From Lichenicoccus roseus (GTDB lineage: Bacteria; Pseudomonadota; Alphaproteobacteria; Acetobacterales; Acetobacteraceae), in the NCBI RefSeq assembly GCF_005844085.1, contig NZ_VCDI01000002.1, positions 434,001 to 498,000 on the forward strand: 64,000 nucleotides of DNA, in the 5' to 3' direction. Both the position numbers and the translations under genes were made by a program. Positions 17,797-28,300 of this stretch are shown piece after piece. Below the pieces are notes generated by a model that saw nothing but the letters and a program-made list of their open reading frames with translations, did no database searches and had not been told where the DNA came from. Position 1 is the first letter of the stretch; each line of letters opens with the position of its first letter.

Positions 17797-18690
17797 ATGG
17801 CGTTCCCCCGTATCCTCACCCTGGTCGCAGACCGCAAGGCTGCCACGCTGACCCCGGCGATGATCCGGGTGGCGCGCGAGATGGTGGGCGGCGGCGAGCC
17901 GTTCATCCTGTCGCCGGGCGAGGCGGTGGATATCCCCTGTCCGGCGCACTCCTTCAGCCAGCCCAGTCCGGCGGTGCTGCGCGCCGCCTTCACCGGGCAG
18001 TCGGTCGACGTGCTGATCACCCGCGCCCGCGGTCGCCGGAAGGGGCTGCTGGTCGCCGACATGGACAGCACCATCGTCACCTCCGAGACGCTCGACGACC
18101 TTGCCGCCCATGCCGGGGTCGGCGAGCAGGTCGCCGCCATCACCCGGCGCAGCATGAACGGCGAGATCGACTTTGCCGAGGCACTGCGTGCGCGCGTCGC
18201 GCTGCTGCGCGGCCTGGAGACGGCGGCGATGGAGAGGGTGCTGGCAGCGACCGCGCTTACCCCCGGCGCCCGCACGCTGGTCGCCACCATGCGGGCGCAC
18301 AACGCCCGCTGCGCGCTGGTGTCGGGCGGCTTCACCTGGTTCACGTCGCGCATCGCGGCGCTCTGCGGCTTCGACGAGCATCACGCCAACACGCTGCTGG
18401 AAGCGGACGGGGCGTTGACCGGCGAGGTCGGCGAGCCGATCCTTGGCCGCAGTGCCAAGCGCGCCCGGCTGATCGAGCTCGCTGCCGCGCGCGGCCTGCG
18501 GCTCTCGGCGACGCTCGCGGTCGGCGACGGCGCCAACGATCTCGACATGCTGGCGGAAGCCGGGCTCGGCGTCGCATTCCATGCGAAGCCGGTGGTGGCG
18601 GCCGCGATCGAGACCCGCATCGACCACGCCGACCTGCGCGCCCTGCTGTTCGCGCAGGGCTACCCGGTCTCCGCCTTCCGCGAGGATTGA
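17797..18690 (+). CDS. serB: phosphoserine phosphatase SerB
   Basis: HAD superfamily phosphoserine phosphatase (297 aa) that makes L-serine from O-phosphoserine. An N-terminal regulatory region of about 85 residues precedes the catalytic domain. Motif I is LVADMDSTIVTSE (nucleophile and acid Asp), motif II is CALVSGGFTWFT, motif III Lys is in GRSAKRARL, and motif IV is AVGDGANDLDMLAEAGLGVAF. ATG at 17797 is chosen. It is divergent from miaA, and its 3' end faces the unknown gene at 18713. Confidence 0.95.
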   Translation: MAFPRILTLVADRKAATLTPAMIRVAREMVGGGEPFILSPGEAVDIPCPAHSFSQPSPAVLRAAFTGQSVDVLITRARGRRKGLLVADMDSTIVTSETLDDLAAHAGVGEQVAAITRRSMNGEIDFAEALRARVALLRGLETAAMERVLAATALTPGARTLVATMRAHNARCALVSGGFTWFTSRIAALCGFDEHHANTLLEADGALTGEVGEPILGRSAKRARLIELAAARGLRLSATLAVGDGANDLDMLAEAGLGVAFHAKPVVAAAIETRIDHADLRALLFAQGYPVSAFRED

Positions 18691-18712
18691 ACGGCGTCGT
18701 TCGGGTTGCGGC

Positions 18713-19087
18713 TCAGAACTCCAGCCAGGCCCTGGCCTCCACCAGGCCTTTCTCCTGCAGCATCGCCTTCAGCTGGTCCAGGACCAGGGCCTCGCCGTGA
18801 CGGCCGAACATGAAACACCGGGAGGCGCCGTCGAGGCTTTCTTCCCGGTCGTCGAGAGGCGGCAGATAGACCAGCTGCAGGATGCCGCCTGTCACGGTCG
18901 CATCCAGGTTGCGTCGCAGGAAGGCGATGATGTCCTGCTGGCTGCTGGCAGACAGGTCGAGCAGCATCTTCCCCGGGGTTTCGACCTCGCCGCGCGTGCT
19001 GGCATGCAGCACGGCACGGGACGACCAGGATACCGGAACCCGGAACATCTTGCGTTGATCGTGGTGCGGCATGACCGGGATGTCCAT
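18713..19087 (-). CDS. hypothetical protein
   Basis: A 124-aa soluble protein that I do not recognise. The N-terminal third (MFRVPVSWSSRAVLHAS and then LLDLSASS) is vaguely reminiscent of a PilZ-type barrel but lacks the RxxxR and DxSxxG signatures, so I do not call it that. The rest alternates helix and strand with an amphipathic C-terminal helix. GGAG lies 7 nt before the ATG at 19087, supporting translation. Confidence 0.6.
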   Translation of the reverse strand: MDIPVMPHHDQRKMFRVPVSWSSRAVLHASTRGEVETPGKMLLDLSASSQQDIIAFLRRNLDATVTGGILQLVYLPPLDDREESLDGASRCFMFGRHGEALVLDQLKAMLQEKGLVEARAWLEF

Positions 19088-19135
19088 GGTCGCTCTCCAG
19101 CTCGGCTCAGGCGATGCCTGCCGAATGCGACGGGA

Positions 19136-19612
19136 TCATGCGCGCATCGGGATTACGCGCGATAGCGCGTCGCCGAGACGGACCATGCCGCCGGCGAGGA
19201 TCCGGGCGGTGACGCCGCCATGGCCGCGCACCGCATTGTAGCCGCCGGGGCCGAACTCGGCCTCCATGCGCGAGCAGGGGTGGCAGTCCCCGGTAACTTC
19301 CAGCACCGCGTCGCCGACCCGAAGCGCGTGGCCCTTCAGGCCGTGCAGGTTGAAGCCGGCGACGACCAGGTTGCGGCGCAGGCGCCCGGGCTCGATGCGA
19401 TCCAGGCCGAGGTAGGAAGCGATCGCGACCAGCTGCTCGGCGGCGATCAGCGTGACCTGGCGGTTGCGGCTGCCACGGCCGGCATAATGGTCGCCGTCCA
19501 GGCCAAGCTGCGGATCGAGCGCCACCTCCGGCACTGCCACCAGCGGCAGCCGACGTTGCGGGCGTACGCCGATCCAGCGCACCACGCCGGGCCTCGCCGG
19601 CGCGTCGAGCAA
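19136..19612 (-). CDS. MOSC domain protein
   Basis: A 158-aa protein with a stand-alone MOSC domain, a fold related to the C-terminal part of molybdenum cofactor sulfurase and found in YiiM/YuaD-type proteins that handle sulfur or the molybdenum cofactor. Visible markers are GLDGDHYAGR, RQVTLIAAEQL, RRNLVVAG and the conserved Cys in GDCHPCSRME. The start is probably the TTG at 19612, 34 bp after the stop of the photolyase-like gene; no ATG fits. The two may be cotranscribed. Confidence 0.85.
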   Translation of the reverse strand: MLDAPARPGVVRWIGVRPQRRLPLVAVPEVALDPQLGLDGDHYAGRGSRNRQVTLIAAEQLVAIASYLGLDRIEPGRLRRNLVVAGFNLHGLKGHALRVGDAVLEVTGDCHPCSRMEAEFGPGGYNAVRGHGGVTARILAGGMVRLGDALSRVIPMRA

Positions 19613-19646
19613 GGCCGCCAGTGGCGAGGACGGGTTCAGCAGCGGA

Positions 19647-20696
19647 TCAGGTCCAGTACAGCAGCGCGGCCTCGGGCAGCCGGCGTTGCAGCGCCGCGGT
19701 CATGAAGCCGCGCATCTCGCTCATCTCGGCCTTCGGCAGCACCCACTTGCCGGTGCCGAACTTGGTCAGCTTGCGGGTGCGGGCGGCCTCGTCCATCGGC
19801 AGCGGACTGCCCGGATACCAGCCGGTCAGCACCGCCTTCGACTTGTCGGTGAAGCGGTGGGTGATCAGCTCGGCGGTGAGGGCAGGGTCGGGCACGCCGT
19901 CCAGCGCCTCCGCCACCAGAGCAAGCAGCCGGTCGTATTCCTGCCGCCAGCCCGGCAGCGGCAGGATCGGCGCGATCGTCAGCCCGACCGGATAGCCCGC
20001 CTGCGCCACCGCGCGCAGCGCCGCCAGCCGCCGGTCCATGCGTGGCGCGCCACCTTCCAGCCGCTCCGCCGACGCGGCGTTGAGCGAGAACCGGATCCGC
20101 GTGCGCCCGCCATGCGCGAGGCCAAGGATCGGCGCCACGGCATCGAACTTGGTGGTGAAGCGCAGCTGTACCGGCGCGTCCCATGCGCCGAACCGGGTGA
20201 TGCAGGCGGAAAGGCTGCCGGTCAGGTGCTCGATGCCGAGCGGATCGGTGTAGCAGGAGCACTCGAATGTGGTGCCCTCGGCGGCGCGCGCGGTCGAGCG
20301 CGAGGTGACTGTGCCCTGGCCCAGCAACGGCGGCAGCTCGGCCAGGATCTCCGGCAGGTTGGCGTAGGCGCGTATGATCGGCGGCCCGGCCAGCGAGCCC
20401 GCCAGGTAGCAGTACTGGCAATGCGCCGGGCAGCCCTCGGCGAGGTCGAACCGCCAGTCGGCGCTCGGCGGGATCGGCTGCGGACGGCGGCGGCTCGGCG
20501 AGGCCACCACCACCGCCATCGTGCTCTTCGCGTCGCGGTAGCTGTCCGGCAGCCCGCTCAGGCGGTCCGAGGCGAGGCGCACGATCTCGGACCCGGCCTG
20601 CGCCGCCCGCTCCACCATCGCGCTGCCGTGCTCGAAACGCAGCGCGGCCGGTGTGACCAGCACACGTCTTGGGATCCATGGTCGAAAATCGGGCAT
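19647..20696 (-). CDS. spore photoproduct lyase-like radical SAM protein
   Basis: A 349-aa protein of the SPL family. Spore photoproduct lyase uses a [4Fe-4S] cluster and S-adenosylmethionine to repair the spore-specific thymine dimer. The cluster motif is C-x3-C-x2-C at Cys89, Cys93 and Cys96 (AEGCPAHCQYCYLAG). CSCYTDPLGIEHLTG resembles the region of SPL that carries the hydrogen-donor cysteine. The late KFGTGKW motif is also family-like. The organism gives no sign of sporulation, so the substrate in this proteobacterial branch is unknown. The ATG at 20696 is used. Confidence 0.85.
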   Translation of the reverse strand: MPDFRPWIPRRVLVTPAALRFEHGSAMVERAAQAGSEIVRLASDRLSGLPDSYRDAKSTMAVVVASPSRRRPQPIPPSADWRFDLAEGCPAHCQYCYLAGSLAGPPIIRAYANLPEILAELPPLLGQGTVTSRSTARAAEGTTFECSCYTDPLGIEHLTGSLSACITRFGAWDAPVQLRFTTKFDAVAPILGLAHGGRTRIRFSLNAASAERLEGGAPRMDRRLAALRAVAQAGYPVGLTIAPILPLPGWRQEYDRLLALVAEALDGVPDPALTAELITHRFTDKSKAVLTGWYPGSPLPMDEAARTRKLTKFGTGKWVLPKAEMSEMRGFMTAALQRRLPEAALLYWT

Positions 20697-20796
20697 GGCG
20701 TCCCATGTCGTATGGCAACGACAGGCCGCCAAGGGGTCGCCTGAACCGGACGGGGGATGCGGCCGTTCCGCACCGTCAGCCGATAGGCATTACGTC

Positions 20797-21261
20797 ATGA
20801 AGTCGAAGTTTCTCCGCACCTGCTCGATCCTGGCCCTCGTCGGCGCGGTCGCGGGTTGCGAACCCACCGGGCCGGTGTTCGGAAGCTGGCAGGGCCGGCA
20901 GCCGACCGGCTTCGGGATCAGCCCGTCCTTCGTCGACCTGGTGCTGCACGGCAACCCGGGCGACACCCAGGGCGAATACGACATCCAGGCGATCCAGGCG
21001 CAGACCACGTTCGACAATCTCGGCGACCGCAACCTGATCTGGGGCGATCGCTGGACGATCACCCGCGATCAGGGTCCCGCCGGTCCCGCAATCCTTCATC
21101 TGCACAACCTGCCGAACAGCCAGATATCGACGTACGCAATGTTGCCGAACCGGGTGCTGGTGCCGCTCGGTCCGAACGGCCGTGTCGATCTCTCGCAGGA
21201 CAACCTGCGCTACTCGCTGGTGCCGCTGTCGCCGTCCAGCCGCGCCTACGGGCGGCTCTGA
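20797..21261 (+). CDS. predicted lipoprotein
   Basis: A 154-aa secreted lipoprotein of unknown function. The signal peptide starts [15 protein letters not shown] and ends in the lipobox GAVAGC, so Cys21 or so would be lipidated. The mature part looks like a beta-rich domain ([21 protein letters not shown]-type segments). The ATG at 20797 is chosen because it places the signal peptide at the N-terminus. The last 16 bp overlap the 3' end of cobQ. Confidence 0.7.
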   Translation: MKSKFLRTCSILALVGAVAGCEPTGPVFGSWQGRQPTGFGISPSFVDLVLHGNPGDTQGEYDIQAIQAQTTFDNLGDRNLIWGDRWTITRDQGPAGPAILHLHNLPNSQISTYAMLPNRVLVPLGPNGRVDLSQDNLRYSLVPLSPSSRAYGRL

Positions 21262-22697
21262 GCGATCTCGAGCAGCCTGTCGATGTCGACATGCGACTCG
21301 AGATGCGCCGCCAGCGCGTCCAGCGCCGCCTCGACCCCGGCCTCGTGACGGCGCGGCGCGGCCGGTAGCCCGAGCTGGCCGAGCCAGGCCCGCCTCGCGT
21401 CGTCGGCGGCGAACAGGCCGTGCAGGTAGGTGCCGGATACCAGTCCATCCGGGGAGATGGCGCCGTCCTGCCGTCCGTCCGGCATCAGCAGCACGGGGCG
21501 CCGGGTATCGCGTCCCCGGGTCAAGCCGAGATGCATCTCGTAGCCCTGCACGCTCTCGCCGTCCGCCAGGGTCGCCGAGACCATCGACAGCCGCTTGTGC
21601 GGCGTCAGCACGGTCTCGATGTCCAGCAGGCCCAGCCCCTCCGCCTCCGCCGCCGGCCCCTCGATCCCGTCCGGATCGGCGATGCGTCGCCCGAGCATCT
21701 GGTAGCCGCCGCATAGTCCGAGGATCCGGCCGCCTTGGCGATGGTGCGCGCGCAGGTCGATGTCCCAGCCCTGCGCCCGCAGCACGGCAAGGTCGGACAG
21801 CGTCGCCTTCGAGCCGGGCAGGATCACCACCGCGCAACCCGTCGGCAGCGGCTTACCGGGCGGCACCATGACCAGCGTCACGCCGGGCTCGGCGCGCAAA
21901 GGGTCGAGATCGTCGAAGTTGGCGATCCCCGGCAGCATCGGCACCGCGATAAGCAGGCTGCCATGTTGCGGATGGGCGGCGGTGCCGTGCAGGTCGGCGG
22001 CATCCTCCGCCGGCAGCGCCCGCACCGCATCCAGGAACGGCACCAGGCCGAGGGCTGCCCAGCCGGTATGGCGCGCGATGGTGCGCATGCCCTCGTCGAA
22101 CAGCGACGCATCGCCGCGCATCCGGTTGACGATGAAGCCCCTGATGCAGGCGGCGTCGTCGGCATCGAGCACCGCCTGGGTGCCGACCAGGCTGGCGATC
22201 ACGCCGCCACGGTCGATGTCGCCGAGCAGCACCACCGGCGTATCGCTCGCGCGGGCAAAACCCATGTTGGCGATGTCGCCGGCGCGCAGGTTGGTCTCCG
22301 AAGCGCTGCCGGCGCCCTCCACCAGCACGATGTCGGCGGCCCCGCGCAGGCGCTCGAAGCTGTCCAGCACCACCGGCAGCAGCGACGGCTTGTGCGCCTG
22401 GTACTCGCGTGCCCTGAAGTTGCCCTGCACGCGGCCGAGCACGACAAGCTGTGCACCCACCTCGCTCTGCGGCTTCAGCAGCACCGGGTTCATGTCCACC
22501 GTCGGCGCCACGCCGCAGGCCCGCGCCTGCAGCGCCTGAGCACGGCCGATCTCGCCGCCATCCGAGGTCACCGCCGCGTTGTTCGACATGTTCTGCGGCT
22601 TGAACGGCAGCACGCGCAGGCCGCGTTTCGTAAGCGCCCGCGCAAGTCCGGCCACCAGCGTGGACTTGCCGACCGACGAGCCGGTGCCCTGGATCAT
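21246..22697 (-). CDS. cobQ: cobyric acid synthase CobQ
   Basis: Glutamine-dependent adenosylcobyric acid synthase (483 aa) that amidates four side chains of adenosylcobyrinate a,c-diamide. The N-terminal dethiobiotin-synthetase-like domain has [13 protein letters not shown] and [12 protein letters not shown], and the middle part has [14 protein letters not shown]. The C-terminal glutamine amidotransferase domain has [10 protein letters not shown] with the catalytic Cys, and the late histidine follows [14 protein letters not shown] at 22697 lies 11 nt after the cobO stop; a TTG four codons upstream is an alternative. It is third in the leftward cobU-cobO-cobQ operon. Confidence 0.96.
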   Translation of the reverse strand: MIQGTGSSVGKSTLVAGLARALTKRGLRVLPFKPQNMSNNAAVTSDGGEIGRAQALQARACGVAPTVDMNPVLLKPQSEVGAQLVVLGRVQGNFRAREYQAHKPSLLPVVLDSFERLRGAADIVLVEGAGSASETNLRAGDIANMGFARASDTPVVLLGDIDRGGVIASLVGTQAVLDADDAACIRGFIVNRMRGDASLFDEGMRTIARHTGWAALGLVPFLDAVRALPAEDAADLHGTAAHPQHGSLLIAVPMLPGIANFDDLDPLRAEPGVTLVMVPPGKPLPTGCAVVILPGSKATLSDLAVLRAQGWDIDLRAHHRQGGRILGLCGGYQMLGRRIADPDGIEGPAAEAEGLGLLDIETVLTPHKRLSMVSATLADGESVQGYEMHLGLTRGRDTRRPVLLMPDGRQDGAISPDGLVSGTYLHGLFAADDARRAWLGQLGLPAAPRRHEAGVEAALDALAAHLESHVDIDRLLEIAQSRP

Positions 22698-22708
22698 CAG
22701 GGCCAGGC

Positions 22709-23323
22709 TCAAAACTCGATGCCTTCCTGCGCCTTCACGCCCGCTGCGAAATGATGCTTCACCTGGGTCATCTCGGTGACCAGGTCGGCGGCCTCCAGCA
22801 GGGCCGGCTTCGCGTTGCGGCCGGTGACCACGACATGCAGCATCGGCGGCCGCGCCGCGAGGGCATCCAGCACGGTGTCGAGTTCGAGATAGCCGTAGCG
22901 CAGCGCGATGTTGAGTTCGTCGAGCACCAGCAGGGAGAGGTCGTCGCGGGCGAGCAGCGTGCAGGCGGTGTCCCACGCGCGGGCACAGGCGGCGACGTCG
23001 CGGTCGCGGTCCTGCGTTTCCCAGGTGAAGCCCTCTCCCATCGTGTGCCACTCGACCAGCTCGCCGAAGCCCTCCAGCACGCGGCGCTCGCCGGTATCCC
23101 ACGCCCCCTTGATGAACTGCACCATGGCGGTGCGCCGCCCGCGCCCGATCATGCGCAGCATCAACCCAAGGGCGGCAGTGGATTTGCCCTTGCCCGGGCC
23201 GGTATGGACGATCAGCAGGCCGCGCGAGGCGATCGTCTTGCCGGCCACCTCGCGGTCCTGCACCGCCTTGCGATGTTCCATCTTGACCCGGTGGCGGGCT
23301 GCCTCGTCCGCATCATCCGTCAT
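22709..23323 (-). CDS. cobO: cob(I)yrinic acid a,c-diamide adenosyltransferase CobO/BtuR
   Basis: A 204-aa corrinoid adenosyltransferase of the CobA/CobO/BtuR type. It has the P-loop [17 protein letters not shown], the segment [13 protein letters not shown], and the late EMTQVKHHF found across the family. It attaches the 5'-deoxyadenosyl ligand to cobalt(I). The ATG overlaps the stop of cobU (ATGA), and cobQ follows 11 nt downstream. All three enzymes act after cobalt insertion. Confidence 0.96.
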   Translation of the reverse strand: MTDDADEAARHRVKMEHRKAVQDREVAGKTIASRGLLIVHTGPGKGKSTAALGLMLRMIGRGRRTAMVQFIKGAWDTGERRVLEGFGELVEWHTMGEGFTWETQDRDRDVAACARAWDTACTLLARDDLSLLVLDELNIALRYGYLELDTVLDALAARPPMLHVVVTGRNAKPALLEAADLVTEMTQVKHHFAAGVKAQEGIEF

Positions 23324-23889
23324 CCAGCGGTCTCCTGCTTGAGTACCAGCGGCAACCCGGCGGCTACCAGCACGACATGGTCCGCGAGGCGCGCGAGGCG
23401 CTGGTGCAGCAGCCCGGCCTCGTCGCGGAACCGCCGCGCCAGGGCATTCTCCGGCACGATGCCGAGCCCGACCTCGCTCGCCACCAGCACGGTGGGCGCG
23501 GTCCGGGCGGCGAGCGCCTGCTCGAGCCGGTCGACCGCTTCCGGCACGTCATGCTCGCCGAGCAGCAGGTTGGTGAGCCAGAGCGTCAGGCAGTCCACCA
23601 GCGCCGGCATCGCCGCCGCATCCGCCAGGGCCTCGGCCAGCGCCAGCGGCGCCTCCACCGTCCGCCAGCCCCTGGCGCGACGGGACCGATGGATCTCGAT
23701 GCGGGCGCGCATCTCGTCGTCCCAGGCCTCGCCGGTGGCGACATACAGCCAGGGTTCGGGGATTGCCGTCAGCATGGCCTCGGCGTGGCGGCTCTTGCCG
23801 GAGCGCGCGCCGCCGAGAACGAGGGAAAGGTGGGGAGGGTGCGTGGGAGGCTGTGACAAGGGTGGGGGCTTTGACCGGTCTGGGAGCAC
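23320..23889 (-). CDS. cobU: bifunctional adenosylcobinamide kinase/guanylyltransferase CobU/CobP
   Basis: This enzyme (189 aa from GTG 23889) phosphorylates adenosylcobinamide and adds GMP, preparing it for nucleotide-loop assembly. The N-terminal P-loop is LVLGGARSGKSRHAE, with further CobU markers VATGEAWDDEMRARIEIHRSR and LVDCLTLWLTNLL. The start is uncertain: GTG at 23889 or TTG at 23859 (179 aa); neither has a strong Shine-Dalgarno sequence. It begins the leftward cobU-cobO-cobQ operon and is divergent from the DUF1636-like gene, with only about 55 bp between them and no room for a cobalamin riboswitch. Confidence 0.93.
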   Translation of the reverse strand: MLPDRSKPPPLSQPPTHPPHLSLVLGGARSGKSRHAEAMLTAIPEPWLYVATGEAWDDEMRARIEIHRSRRARGWRTVEAPLALAEALADAAAMPALVDCLTLWLTNLLLGEHDVPEAVDRLEQALAARTAPTVLVASEVGLGIVPENALARRFRDEAGLLHQRLARLADHVVLVAAGLPLVLKQETAG

Positions 23890-23944
23890 AAGCCTAGTCT
23901 GTGTTCCCCGCACCAACCAATCCAGGCACGAAGGAGAGCAGACG

Positions 23945-24331
23945 ATGAACGTGGCGATCCTGCATGTCTGCACCACCTGCCGGGCCGGCCACGAGGTGCG
24001 CGAAGGCGACCAGGCACCCGGCGCACGTCTGCATGCCCATCTGCGGGCGCTGGCGCAGGCGCGCGAGGATGGCGCCGTCGTGGTGCTCGAGGCGAAGTGC
24101 CTGTCGAACTGCGCCGGCGGCTGTTCGGCGTCGATCGCCATGCCGGGCAAGTGGAGCTACCTGCTCGGCGGCCTCGAGATCGAGAATGCCTCCGACTTGC
24201 TCGACTACGCGGCTATCTATGCGGCGTCGGCGACCGGGGTGGTGATGCCGTCCCGTCGCCCGGCCTCGCTCGCGACCATGGTGCACGGGCGCATCCCGGC
24301 ACTTCCAGACCTCTCGGGGAACACTGCATGA
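23945..24331 (+). CDS. DUF1636-like cysteine-rich metal-binding protein
   Basis: A 128-aa protein of the DUF1636 type, often found beside cobW/cobN in alphaproteobacteria. It resembles a thioredoxin-like ferredoxin, with CTTC near residue 9 and LSNCAGGCSASI near residue 60, suited to binding metal or an iron-sulfur cluster. AAGGAG lies 9 nt before the ATG. Its stop overlaps the cobW start (ATGA), so a role in handling cobalt for CobN is a reasonable inference, not shown. Confidence 0.85.
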   Translation: MNVAILHVCTTCRAGHEVREGDQAPGARLHAHLRALAQAREDGAVVVLEAKCLSNCAGGCSASIAMPGKWSYLLGGLEIENASDLLDYAAIYAASATGVVMPSRRPASLATMVHGRIPALPDLSGNTA

Positions 24332-25371
24332 GCCTGGTTTCGGCCACCATCATCACCGGCTTCCTCGGCGCCGGGAAAACCACCCTGCTGCGCCATGTGC
24401 TGGAGCATGCGGGTGGCCGGCGCATCGCGGTGATCGTCAACGAGTTCGGAGCGCTCGGCATCGATGGCGACACGCTGCGGAGTTGCGGGATCGAGGGCTG
24501 CACCGACGACGACGTGATCGAGCTGGCCAATGGCTGCCTGTGCTGCACCGTCGCCGACGATTTCCTGCCGACGATGGAGAAGCTGCTCGACCGCGCCGAT
24601 CCACCCGGGCACGTGGTGATCGAGACCTCCGGGCTGGCGTTGCCGAAGCCGCTGCTGCGCGCGTTCAACTGGCCGAGCATCCGCACCCGCATGACGGTCG
24701 ACGGCGTCATCACCGTGGTGGACGCGCCGGCGGTGGCAGCCGGTCGCTTTGCCGACGATCCGGAGGCGGTGGCCCGGCAGCGCGCCGAGGACCCGTCGCT
24801 CGACCACGACAACCCGCTCGCCGAGGTCTACGAGGACCAGCTGCTGTCGGCGGATCTCGTGGTGCTGAACAAGACCGATCTGCTGGACGATGCCGCCTGC
24901 GCCGTGCTGGAGCGTGACATCGCCGCCGCCATCCCGCGCGCGGTGAAGATCCTGCGCGCCCGCGAGGGTCGGCTCGATCCCGCCATCCTGCTCGGCCTGG
25001 GGGCATCGGCACAGGACGATCTCGACGGCCGGCCATCGCACCACGATCTCGACGCCGACCACGAGCACGACGATTTCGAAAGCTTGGTGGTGACGCTGGG
25101 CGAAGTCGAGACACCGGAGCATCTGGTCGCGGTGCTGGCCGAGGTAGCGGCCGAGCACGACATCCTGCGCATGAAAGGTTTCGCCGCGGTGCGCGGCAAG
25201 CCGCGGCGGCTGGCGGTGCAGGGGGTCGGCACCCGGTTCCGCCAGCAGTACGACCGCGGCTTCGCGCCGGGCGAACCGCGCGACGGACATATCGTGGTGA
25301 TCGGCCTCCGTGGCCTGGACCGCGCCGCCATCGAACGCACCGTCGCGGCGGCGGCGCTGCAGCCGGCCTGA
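24328..25371 (+). CDS. cobW: CobW GTPase, cobalt-handling G3E family protein
   Basis: A 347-aa G3E family P-loop GTPase thought to deliver or sense cobalt for aerobic cobalamin synthesis. Visible are Walker A GFLGAGKTT, the metal motif NGCLCC (CxCC), the switch segment VVIETSGLALP, LNKTD for guanine recognition, and an acidic histidine-rich loop HHDLDADHEHDD near residue 240. The C-terminal CobW_C domain follows. It starts within the upstream stop and is followed by cobN after 13 bp, so all three form one operon. Confidence 0.95.
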   Translation: MSLVSATIITGFLGAGKTTLLRHVLEHAGGRRIAVIVNEFGALGIDGDTLRSCGIEGCTDDDVIELANGCLCCTVADDFLPTMEKLLDRADPPGHVVIETSGLALPKPLLRAFNWPSIRTRMTVDGVITVVDAPAVAAGRFADDPEAVARQRAEDPSLDHDNPLAEVYEDQLLSADLVVLNKTDLLDDAACAVLERDIAAAIPRAVKILRAREGRLDPAILLGLGASAQDDLDGRPSHHDLDADHEHDDFESLVVTLGEVETPEHLVAVLAEVAAEHDILRMKGFAAVRGKPRRLAVQGVGTRFRQQYDRGFAPGEPRDGHIVVIGLRGLDRAAIERTVAAAALQPA

Positions 25372-25384
25372 GGCCGGGCTCCGG

Positions 25385-28300
25385 ATGCACCTGCTGGTAC
25401 GCGAGAGCCGGTCGCTCGACGAGGCAGAGGCAGCGTACGATCCGGGACCATCGGACGCGCCGTTGCTGTTCCTGTCGTTCTCCGACAGCGATCTCGGCAC
25501 CTGGCGGCAGGCGGCAGGACACCTTCCGGGCATCGCGACCAGGTTCGAGAGCCTGTCGCGGCTGCGTCATCCGATGTCGGTCGACCTGCTGATCGAGCAG
25601 GTGGTGGCGCCGGCGCGGTGCGTGGTGATCCGGCTTCTTGGTGGCCTTGACTACTGGCGCTACGGCGTCGAGGAAGTGGCGGCGCATTGCCGGACGCATG
25701 GGATCGCGCTGCTGCTGCTGCCGGGCTGCGAGCGGCGCGACCCGCGGCTCGCCGAATGGAGCACGGTATCGCCCGCGCACTGGGAACGCATGGACGGCTT
25801 CCTGCGCCAGGGCGGTACCCGCAACGCCCGTCACGCGCTGGCGCTCGCCGCCCATCTCGGAGGCCTGGACGCGGATGACGGCGCCATGCCGGAGGAACTG
25901 CCGGAGGCCGGGGAATTCGAGCTGCCCGGACCACGACCGGCCGGCGCTCCCCTGGCCGTCATCCTGTTCTACCGCTCGCATCTAGCCGCCGGCGACGTCA
26001 CCGCGGTGCTGGCACTGGCCGGGGCGCTGCGGGCGCGCGGGCTTGCGGTGCGCGCGCTGTTCGCCAGCAGCCTCAAGCAATCCGAGGCGGCGGCCTTCGT
26101 GGTCTCGCGCCTGCTCGCCTGGCGTCCGGCGGTGATCCTCAGCGCCACCGCATTCTCGGCGAAGGACCCCGTGACCTCGGTATCGCCGCTCGACTGCGTC
26201 GGCGTGCCGGTGCTGCAGGTCGTGCTCGCGGTGGCGGCGCGCGAGGCCTGGCAGGCGAGCAGCCGCGGCCTGTCGCAGACCGACCTCGCCATGCAGGTGG
26301 TGCTGCCGGAACTCGATGGCCGGCTGCTCACCGCGGCGATCTCGTTCAAGGCGGCCGAGGACGGGGGCGGCGAGGCGGCCGGCCTCGCGCGGACCATCAA
26401 CCGGCCGGATGCGGACGGCGTCGCGCTGGCCGCCGACCGCGCCGCCGGCTGGGCCAGGCTCGGCGGCACGCCGGCGCCGCAGCGCCGCATCGCCATCGTG
26501 CTGTCCGACTATCCCGGCATCGGCGGCCAGCAGGCGCACGCGGTCGGGCTGGACAGCTTCGCCAGCCTGCGCGCCATCCTGCATCGCCTGCACTGCACCG
26601 ACTATCGCGTCGAGCCACCGGGCGACGAGACCAGCCTGGCAGACGCGCTGTGCCATGCCGAACCGGCGCCGTTCCTGTCGCTCGACGAGTATGCCCGGCT
26701 GCGCCTTACCCTGCCCGACACCCTGAACGACGCGCTCGACAGCACCTGGGGCGCGCCCGGCCGGGACCCTGCCTGCTCGGGGGGCAGCTTCCGCCTGCGC
26801 CATCTGCGGTTCGGCAACGTCACGCTGGCGGTGCAGCCCGATCGCGGCAGCAGCGGCGACCGCCGCACCGGCTACCATGACGCCGACACCCCACCGCGAC
26901 ACGCCTACGTCGCCTTCATGCTTTGGCTGCGCCTCGGGCTGGACATCCACGCGATGGTGCATCTTGGCACCCACGGCACCCTGGAATGGCTGCCCGGCAA
27001 GGCGGCGGCGCTGTCGTCGGAGTGCTGGCCGGTGGCCCTCACGCGCGGACTGCCGGTGATCTATCCGTTCATCGTCAACAACCCGGGCGAGGCCGCGGTG
27101 GCGCGCCGGCGGCTGGGCGCGGTCTGCATCGGCCACCTGACCCCGCCGATGGTGCAGGCGCAGGCGGGCGAGGGCGCGCGCGCGCTGGAGCGGTTGATCG
27201 ACGACTATGCCGCCGCCGACGGCCTCGATCGCCGCCGTGGCGCCATGCTGCGCCAGGAGATCCTGACCCGTGCCGGCGATCTCGGCCTGCTTGCCGAGAG
27301 CGGCGCCGACCGCGAGCTCGACGACGAGCAGGCGCTGGCCCGGCTCGATGCCTGGCTGTGCGACGTGAAGGACCTGCAGATACGCGACGGGCTGCACGTG
27401 TTCGGCGAGACGCCGCCGGCCCTCGGTGCCCTGCGCGACAGCCTGCTCGCCGGCACCCCGGCGGCCGACCCCGCGCAGGTCGATGCCGCCCTGGAGGCAT
27501 CCGTGCGGGGCGAGGGCGAGGCGCTGCTGGCAGCCCTCGACGCCCGCTTCGTGCCAGCCGGACCGGCCGGCGCACCCGGCCGCGGCCGGCTCGACGTGCT
27601 GCCGACCGGGCGCAACCTCTATGCGATCGATCCACGCGCGGTGCCGACCCGCGGCGCGATGGTGCTGGGCGAGCGGATGGCGTCGCTGCTGCTGGAGCGC
27701 CATCGCCAGCAGAGCGGCGAGGAGCTTGCCTCGCTGGTGATCGACCTGTGGGGCAGCACCACGCTGCGCACCGGCGGCGAGGACCTGGCGCTGGCGCTGG
27801 TGCTGATCGGGGCGAGGCCGGTCTGGGACGAGGGATCCGGCCGCGTCACCGGGATCGAGATCGTGCCGCTGGCACTCCTCGACCGCCCGCGCGTCGATGT
27901 GACGCTGCGCGTGTCCGGGTTGTTCCGCGACAGCTTCGAGGCGCAGATGCTCCTGTTCGACGAGGCGGTGCGCGCGGTGGCCTCGCGTGGCGAGAGCCCC
28001 GAGTTCAATCCGCTTGCGGCACTCGGCGAGGCGGCGCCGGCGCGCATCTTCGGCCCGGCGGCGGGGGCCTACGGCGCCGGCGCCCTGGTCGTGCTGGGCA
28101 ACGCCGGACGCGACGCCATCGGGCAGGCCTACCTGGACGCCTCCGCGACCGCCTATGCCGGCGCGGACGTCGCCGCCGGGCGTCCTGCGGGAAATGCCTT
28201 CGCCGAACGTGTCGCCGCCAGCCAGGCACTGCTGCACCAGCAGGACCATGCCGGCACCGACGTGCTCGACAGTCCGGACTACGCGGCCCACGAAGGTGGC

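Noticed and set aside
23860-23944. A possible cobalamin riboswitch between cobU and the DUF1636-like gene.
   Set aside because: The gap is too short and shows no B12-box-like sequence.
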